A stretch of DNA of 7,437 nucleotides from the NCBI GenBank assembly GCA_945876925.1, contig CAMCQD010000081.1, positions 1 through 7,437 of the forward strand. Reading direction: 5' to 3'. The notes beneath the pieces are model-generated. The model did not search any database, was not told where the DNA came from, and saw only the letters and a list, made by a program, of their open reading frames with translations. Shown here piece by piece: positions 1 through 7,437 of the stretch (its first letter is position 1; each line of letters opens with the position of its first letter). Source of the DNA: an uncultured Dermatophilus sp. Its GTDB lineage: Bacteria > Actinomycetota > Actinomycetes > Actinomycetales > Dermatophilaceae. A program made the position numbers and the translations under genes.

Positions 1-14
1 TTCCGGCCGCTGAG

Positions 15-54
15 AACGGGGCCGCCACTGCCAGCTAGCAGTGGCGGCCCCGTT
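15..54 (+). terminator. Strong hairpin, probable terminator of a gene to the left
   Basis: A perfect 17-bp inverted repeat (15-31 pairs with 38-54) encloses a 6-base loop. The stem is mostly G/C and has only a trace of T at its 3' end (GTTGT), as is common for actinobacterial terminators, which often lack a U-tract. An in-frame-looking TGA lies at 11-13, directly before the stem, so the hairpin may end a plus-strand gene whose body is outside the window. The hairpin also separates that gene from the macrodomain gene starting at 103. What is seen is the repeat; its role as a terminator is inferred from stability and position. Confidence 0.8.
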
Positions 55-102
55 GTGCCCGCCGGGACCGGCGGCCAGGCGGTGGCTGGCAGGATTGCGG
101 GC

Positions 103-636
103 ATGGAGATCACGTGCCTGCGAGGAGACATCACGACCCAGGACGTCGACGCGGTGGTCAACGCCGCCAATCCGGGCCTGCTCGGCGGGGGCGGCGTCGA
201 CGGTGCCATTCACCGGGCGGCCGGCCCCGGGCTGCTCGCGGAGTGCCGCCAGGTGCGCGCCACCGACTGGCCGGACGGGCTGCCGGCGGGGGAGGCGGTC
301 GCCACCGGGGCCGGGCGGCTGCCGGCCCGGTGGGTGATTCACACCGTCGGGCCAGATCTGCGCGCCGGCCAGGACGACCCGGAGGTGCTGGCGTCATGTT
401 TCCGGCGCAGCCTGGAAGTGGCCGAGCGCATCGGCGCCCGCTCGGTCGCGTTCCCGGCGGTGAGCGCGGGGGCGTACGGCTGGCCGGGCGAGACGGTGGC
501 CGATGTCGCCGTGCGCACGGTCCGCCAGGCCGCGGCCCGGGGCAGCGGCGTCGCTCACGTGCGGTTCGTGCTGTTCAGCGACGCCCTGCTGGCCTGCTTC
601 GAGCGGGCCCTAGCGGCGCCCTGGAACCCGCTGTGA
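103..636 (+). CDS. Macrodomain protein, ADP-ribose / O-acetyl-ADP-ribose hydrolase type
   Basis: This encodes a 177-aa protein consisting of one macrodomain, about the size of stand-alone bacterial members such as E. coli YmdB. The usual landmarks are present: GDIT at residues 8-11, DAVVNAAN at 16-23, the glycine-rich loop GGGGVDGAIHRAAG at 28-41, HTVGP at 80-84 and the phosphate-binding loop SAGAYGWP at 121-128. By family knowledge, N23, D33 and Y125 are the likely ligand or catalytic residues. The family binds ADP-ribose and commonly removes it from proteins or hydrolyses O-acetyl-ADP-ribose; it is expected to be cytoplasmic. I chose ATG 103 because the protein then begins just before the first beta-strand (MEITCLRGDIT). 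The longer GTG start at 55 abuts the hairpin and adds only a low-complexity tail. The ribosome binding site is weak (AGG at 91-93). No ADP-ribosyltransferase or sirtuin partner is visible nearby, so the substrate is unknown. Confidence 0.93.
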   Translation: MEITCLRGDITTQDVDAVVNAANPGLLGGGGVDGAIHRAAGPGLLAECRQVRATDWPDGLPAGEAVATGAGRLPARWVIHTVGPDLRAGQDDPEVLASCFRRSLEVAERIGARSVAFPAVSAGAYGWPGETVADVAVRTVRQAAARGSGVAHVRFVLFSDALLACFERALAAPWNPL

Positions 637-725
637 CCGGCCGCGGATAGGCCCCGGCCCTGCCGGCGCCGTCCGGGTGAGCGGGATTTCATGCCATCGC
701 AGTGTTTCCGGCGGGTTGTCACCGG

Positions 726-731
726 TAGCGT
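726..731 (+). promoter_or_regulatory. Possible -10 element (TAGCGT) of the hydrolase gene
   Basis: TAGCGT fits the TANNNT pattern of actinobacterial housekeeping -10 boxes. It lies 38 bases before the hydrolase start codon, inside the 133-base gap after the macrodomain gene. I see no good -35 hexamer at 16-18 bases upstream; the TTGTCA at 716-721 is too close to be its partner. The hydrolase needs a promoter somewhere in this gap unless it is read through from the macrodomain gene, but this site is only a candidate. Confidence 0.3.
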
Positions 732-755
732 GGCGGCACCCCTCCCGACAGCGGC

Positions 756-762
756 AAAGGAG
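756..762 (+). promoter_or_regulatory. Ribosome binding site AAAGGAG that fixes the hydrolase start
   Basis: AAAGGAG matches the 16S rRNA anti-Shine-Dalgarno well and is 7 bases from the ATG at 770. It decides between this ATG and an upstream in-frame start at 677. The latter would put a non-secretory, arginine-rich 31-residue leader in front of a typical signal peptide and has no comparable site. Confidence 0.85.
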
Positions 763-769
763 CCCTGCA

Positions 770-2044
770 ATGGCGAAGTCCCGTGTGCTCATTCCCCTGG
801 TGACAGCCGTGGTCCTGACCGCCGGAGTGCCCGCCGGCGCCCTCGCCGGCGCAGCCCCGGGCACCGGCGGCCGGGAGCTGAGCACGTCATTCGTCCTCGG
901 AGCTAAAGTGCTCGACGGCGGCCAGCAGATCGTCTCGCTCACCCTCGACGTGCCCCCGGGCACGGACATCGACCCGGATTCGCTGACGACATCGACATTC
1001 GCCGTGCACGCCAAGGGCATGAATCCCTTCGCGGGAACCCCGGCGGATAAGTTCACGGGAGAATTCGATACCGACCGCACCGTCACCGCGGTCCAGCTGG
1101 ATAAAAGCGGCGATATCGTCGTGCAGCTCGCCTACGGCCCCGATGTCCCGGGTGCCGCGACGTTCGGCTACAACAAGCAGGAGAGCCGCAACGTCATGCT
1201 CGACCTGCGATACACCATCACCCAGAAACGCCCGGTGAGCCGGACCGACGGGTCCGCGCTGCGCTTCACCGCGTTCTCTCAGGGCGCGGTAACCGATAAG
1301 GAAGCCGGCGCGTTCACCTCCGGGAAATCACGCAGCGGCCTGGCCTATCGCGTCTTCACGCCCGCGCGGGCAGGAAAATCCAGGCGGCCCCTCATCCTGT
1401 GGCTGCACGGTGGCGGCGAAGGCGGCTGGGCCAGGGCCTACGACAATGATCTGCCGTTGGTGGCCAACCGCGGCGCCCTCGGATTCGCCACCCCCGAGGC
1501 CCAGCGCATCTTCGGCGGCGCCTACGTCCTGGCCCCGCAGGCGTGGACCCGGTGGCTGGACGACGCCAGCTACTCCTACACCCGCCGTCTCAAGAGCCTC
1601 GTCGATGAGTTCACGGCCCAGCACGATATCGACCCGGAGCGGATCTACCTCGCCGGGCCGTCCAATGGCGGCTATATGACGCTGAAAATGGCGGCCACGT
1701 ACCCGGAGCTCTTCGCCGCCAACGTGACCATCTGCCCGGCCGTGAAATACACCGCAGACGGGGTCACGCACACGATGCTCACCGCGCAGCAACTACGCGC
1801 CGTCCGGTCCACGCCGACGTGGATCGTGCAGGCCACCAGCGATACGGTGCTGCCATTCAAGGACAACGGCCGCTACGCCGCCAGCATCATCGGCAACGCC
1901 GAGCTCACCACGTACCCGGCTGTCGTGCGCGACGGGCACGAATACAACGCGCACTGGTCGTGGATCTACGTCGCCCGCAACAACCCCAGGCTGGCCGACG
2001 GCACCACCATCTTCGAATGGATGGCGCAGCAGCAGCGCGGCTGA
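770..2044 (+). CDS. Secreted alpha/beta-hydrolase (prolyl-oligopeptidase/esterase type) with N-terminal Ig-like domain
   Basis: This encodes a 424-aa protein. Residues 1-28 form a Sec signal peptide: MAKSR basic start, hydrophobic core from V6 to about A26, and AxA-type cleavage sites near A26-A28. It lacks a lipobox and a twin-Arg motif, so a released extracellular enzyme is expected. Residues about 38-175 are predicted beta-rich and resemble the Ig-like N-terminal domain of EstA-type esterases. The catalytic alpha/beta-hydrolase domain follows, with oxyanion-hole motif HGGGEGG at 213-219, nucleophile elbow GPSNGG with S298, likely acid D358 in ATSDTVLPF, and likely base H390 in DGHEYNAH. 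H395 is a less likely alternative base. The GxSNGG elbow is shared by secreted peptidases, carboxylesterases and polyhydroxybutyrate-depolymerase-like enzymes, so whether it cuts a peptide or an ester bond cannot be told here. The gene ends 6 bases before a hairpin and converges on the PFOR operon. It has no evident link to the macrodomain gene upstream. Confidence 0.9.
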   Translation: MAKSRVLIPLVTAVVLTAGVPAGALAGAAPGTGGRELSTSFVLGAKVLDGGQQIVSLTLDVPPGTDIDPDSLTTSTFAVHAKGMNPFAGTPADKFTGEFDTDRTVTAVQLDKSGDIVVQLAYGPDVPGAATFGYNKQESRNVMLDLRYTITQKRPVSRTDGSALRFTAFSQGAVTDKEAGAFTSGKSRSGLAYRVFTPARAGKSRRPLILWLHGGGEGGWARAYDNDLPLVANRGALGFATPEAQRIFGGAYVLAPQAWTRWLDDASYSYTRRLKSLVDEFTAQHDIDPERIYLAGPSNGGYMTLKMAATYPELFAANVTICPAVKYTADGVTHTMLTAQQLRAVRSTPTWIVQATSDTVLPFKDNGRYAASIIGNAELTTYPAVVRDGHEYNAHWSWIYVARNNPRLADGTTIFEWMAQQQRG

Positions 2045-2050
2045 GCAAAA

Positions 2051-2092
2051 CGGCGGCCCTGGCCGGGAACCATGTCCCTGCCAGGGCCGCCG
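2051..2092. terminator. Terminator between convergent genes
   Basis: A perfect 13-bp stem (2051-2063 with 2080-2092) continues, after one mismatch, into 4 more base pairs (2065-2068 with 2075-2078) and a 6-base loop. Read on the minus strand, the stem is followed at once by TTTT (AAAA at 2047-2050), giving a classic intrinsic terminator for the operon that ends at 2143. Read on the plus strand there is no T-tract, but the stem starts only 6 bases after the hydrolase stop codon, so it may work in both directions. Confidence 0.85.
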
Positions 2093-2142
2093 GGGCTCGT
2101 GAAACACGCCTCCCTAGCTGGCAGCCATCCGGGGCGGGGCGC

Positions 2143-3165
2143 TTACAGCAGCGAACCGTAGCGCTGCTTGCCCATCTCCAGCGCCGCCAGGTAACCGGCC
2201 CGCTGGAAGGCCTCGGAGCGGTGGTCCTCCGGCCCGGTGAGCAGCCCGCGCACCTGGTCCACGCTGCCAAAGCCCTTGCGCTCCATCCACAGCCCCAGCT
2301 CCTGCAGCATCTGGGCGGCGAATGTCGGGCCGTGCGAGATCAGCGCCGAGGTCGAGCAGGCCACGTCCGCGCCGGCGAGCAGGTACTTGGCGATGTCCTC
2401 ACCGGAGTACACCCCCGTCGTGCCGGCCAGGGAGGCCTTCACCCGCCCGCGCAGCAGCGCGATCCACGTGCGCGGCACGCGCGACTCGGCCGGGCTGCTC
2501 AGCTCGAGGCCGGGCACGACCTCGACCGTCTCGATGTCGATATCAGGCTGGACGAACCGGTTGAACAGCACCAGGCCGTCCGCGCCCGCCTCGTCCAGCC
2601 GCCGGGCGACCGCGCCGGTGGAGGAGAAGAACGGGCTGAGCTTGACGGTCACCGGGATGCTCACCGCCTCCTTGACCGCGCGCAGGATGTCCACGTGCGC
2701 GGTCTCGACCTGTTCGGCGGTCAGCTCGGTGGCGCCCGGGACGAGGTAGATATTCAGCTCGACCGCGGCCGCGCCGGTCTCCTCGATCTGGCGGGCGGTG
2801 CTGGTCCACGACCCCAGCGTGCTGCCGTTGAGGCTGCCGATGACGGGGATATCGACGGCCCGCACGCATTTCTCCAGGTGGCGCAGGTAACGCGCCGAGA
2901 CCGCGTCATCGTGAGGGATCACGTCGGGGAAGTACGACAGCGACTCCGGCGACTGATTCTCCATGGACTCCAGCAGCTCGGCCTCGCGGGCGAGTTCATT
3001 GCGGATCTGCTCCTCGAACAGCGAGTACATCACCACGGCACCTACGCCCGCCCCGGCGAGGGCCTTGACCCCCTCGACGGTAGTGGCCTGCGGGCCCGCC
3101 GAGGAGATCAGCGGGCTCCGCAGCGGCAGTCCCAGGTAGCTGCTGTCCAGTGCTGGCACGCTCAT
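2143..3165 (-). CDS. Dihydroorotate dehydrogenase-like flavoprotein lacking the catalytic base
   Basis: This 340-aa protein has the TIM-barrel plan of class 1 dihydroorotate dehydrogenases. It has an N-terminal SSAGPQATT strand at 21-29, VKLSPFF at 174-180 (the FMN-contacting lysine is K175) and the C-terminal phosphate-binding part GTTGVYSGEDIAKYLLAGAD at 248-267 followed by TSALISHG. The loop that in true DHODs reads N-x-S-C-P-N is here NIYLVP at 138-143, so the catalytic Cys or Ser is replaced by a non-reactive residue. It is therefore unlikely to make orotate. It belongs to the group usually annotated as dihydroorotate dehydrogenase-like and often found next to nifJ. It is the last gene of the operon, 2 bases after the PFOR stop codon, with its own strong ribosome binding site, and it ends with TAA at 2143-2145. 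I infer an FMN-dependent redox role tied to PFOR. The actual substrate is unknown. Confidence 0.9.
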   Translation of the reverse strand: MSVPALDSSYLGLPLRSPLISSAGPQATTVEGVKALAGAGVGAVVMYSLFEEQIRNELAREAELLESMENQSPESLSYFPDVIPHDDAVSARYLRHLEKCVRAVDIPVIGSLNGSTLGSWTSTARQIEETGAAAVELNIYLVPGATELTAEQVETAHVDILRAVKEAVSIPVTVKLSPFFSSTGAVARRLDEAGADGLVLFNRFVQPDIDIETVEVVPGLELSSPAESRVPRTWIALLRGRVKASLAGTTGVYSGEDIAKYLLAGADVACSTSALISHGPTFAAQMLQELGLWMERKGFGSVDQVRGLLTGPEDHRSEAFQRAGYLAALEMGKQRYGSLL

Positions 3166-3167
3166 GG

Positions 3168-6736
<3,569 letters not shown>

Positions 6737-6740
<4 letters not shown>

Positions 6741-7437
6741 CGCAGTCCGCCTTCCAGTGCCGCCGCCGAGCGCATTTCGATGGCGTGTGCCGGGCACTGC
6801 TCGTAGCACGTGCCACAGCCAGTGCATTTGTCGTAGTCATACCGGTACCGGTAGCCCTTGCCGAGCTTGATGATCGCGTCCTCGGGGCACGAGCCCAGGC
6901 AGCCGTCGCATTCGAAGCAGTTGCCGCAGGACAGGCAGCGGGCCGCCTCGAACAGGGCCTGCTCCTCGGCCAGCCCGCCGACGACCTCGTCGAAGTCGGC
7001 GATCCGCAGGACCGGGTCGAGTTCGGGCTGCGTGCGGCGCCGGGCGTCGCCGAAGTACCACGGATGCAGCTTGCTGAACGTGGCGATCGGGTGCTTCGGT
7101 GCCTCGGCCAGCGCGATCTTGTTGAGGTAGGCGTCGATGCTGCGCGCGGCGCGCTTGCCGTGCCCGACGCCGACGGTGACGGTGCGCTCGGAGGGGACCG
7201 CGTCCCCGCCGGCGAAGATGCCGGGCACGTCCGACATGAGGGTGCGCGCGTCCACCTGGAGCACGTCGCGGTCGAACCGCAGCCCCGGGATGCCGTGCAG
7301 GAAGCCGCTATCCGCCTCCTGTCCGAGCGCCAGGATGACGGTGTCGGATTCGAGTTTCTCGAATCTGCCGGTGCCGTGCGGCACGCCGTTCTCGTCGAGT
7401 TCCATGACCTCGACGGTCAGGTCGTCATCGTCGAAGG
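6737..7437 (-). CDS. GltD-like FAD/NAD(P) oxidoreductase with C-terminal ferredoxin domain (5' end outside the window)
   Basis: The C-terminal 232 residues are visible. The reading frame is open to the right edge, so the internal ATG at 7405 is not the start. The visible part begins in the pyridine-nucleotide-disulfide oxidoreductase fold shared with the small subunit of glutamate synthase: TVILALGQEAD, then TLMSDVPGIFAGGDAVP, the usual C-terminal FAD-contact motif, and VGHGKRAARSID. A linker with PWYFGDARRR leads to two iron-sulfur motifs. The first is CLSCGNCFECDGCLGSCPED (6878-6937), with six cysteines spaced C-x2-C-x2-C-x2-C-x2-C-x3-C. The second is a canonical CTGCGTCYEQCP (6791-6826). 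It probably passes electrons between NAD(P)H, via FAD and [4Fe-4S] clusters, and ferredoxin or PFOR. It is the first visible gene of the operon and its stop overlaps the nifJ ATG by 4 bases. The operon promoter must lie beyond the window. True glutamate synthase function is unlikely without a gltB neighbour, though the region to the right is unseen. Confidence 0.9.
6750..6755 (-). promoter_or_regulatory. Ribosome binding site GGAAGG of nifJ
   Basis: GGAAGG lies 9 bases before the nifJ ATG, within the last codons of the upstream gene. Together with the ATGA overlap it supports ATG 6740 as the real start and suggests translational coupling. Confidence 0.6.

Noticed and set aside
1..13. End of a plus-strand gene with TGA at 11-13
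   Set aside because: Thirteen bases are too few to support a coding feature, although a stop codon just before a terminator hairpin is suggestive.
55..102. GTG 55 as start of the macrodomain protein, and a 7-bp inverted repeat at 59-74
   Set aside because: The GTG touches the terminator stem and leaves no room for a ribosome binding site. The 16 extra residues are not part of the fold. The small repeat is easily expected by chance at this GC content.
637..700. Possible terminator after the macrodomain gene
   Set aside because: Only short CCGG/GGCC self-complementary pieces are present. None forms a stem comparable with the hairpins at 15-54 or 2051-2092.
677..769. Upstream start of the hydrolase at 677
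   Set aside because: It has no Shine-Dalgarno match and would bury the signal peptide behind an arginine-rich leader. ATG 770 has AAAGGAG at ideal spacing.
6741..6827. Longer nifJ start at 6827
   Set aside because: The added 29 residues are an out-of-frame reading of the upstream ferredoxin domain. The ATGA overlap at 6737-6740 and the conserved N-terminal strand place the start at 6740.

Overview
The window is very GC-rich, with strong G/C bias at third codon positions, GTG/ATG starts and Shine-Dalgarno sequences of the GGAGG type. This fits a high-GC Gram-positive bacterium (Actinomycetota), probably a soil actinomycete. The genus cannot be fixed from this sequence alone. No tRNA, rRNA, insertion sequence, CRISPR array or prophage gene was seen.

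Left part (1-2044, + strand). A strong 17-bp hairpin at 15-54 probably ends transcription of a gene lying to the left of the window. It is followed by a small stand-alone macrodomain protein of the ADP-ribose / O-acetyl-ADP-ribose hydrolase type (103-636). A 133-base gap then leads to a secreted alpha/beta-hydrolase with an N-terminal beta-domain (770-2044), which has a clear signal peptide, a GPSNGG nucleophile elbow and a very good ribosome binding site. These two genes have no obvious functional link to each other or to the rest of the window.

Centre (2045-2142). A second hairpin (2051-2092) sits between convergent genes. On the minus strand it is followed by four T residues, so it looks like the terminator of the minus-strand operon, and it can also serve the hydrolase gene.

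Right part (2143-7437, - strand). Three tightly packed genes read right to left: (i) the C-terminal 232 residues of a GltD-like FAD/NAD(P) oxidoreductase ending in a cysteine-rich ferredoxin region; (ii) a full-length, single-chain pyruvate:ferredoxin oxidoreductase (nifJ, 1190 aa) with all expected thiamine diphosphate, Mg and three-cluster [4Fe-4S] ligands; (iii) a dihydroorotate-dehydrogenase-like flavoprotein (340 aa) that has lost the catalytic Cys/Ser of true DHODs. The first two overlap by 4 bases (ATGA) and the last two are 2 bases apart, so they are almost certainly co-transcribed and translationally coupled. The likely joint job is redox metabolism at low potential. PFOR oxidises pyruvate (or runs in reverse), the GltD-like protein exchanges electrons between NAD(P)H and ferredoxin or PFOR, and the DHOD-like protein has an unknown role, perhaps as a flavin partner. 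The PFOR-partner genes are the part of the window most worth follow-up. The arrangement resembles gene neighbourhoods known for these families, so I do not claim a wholly new system.
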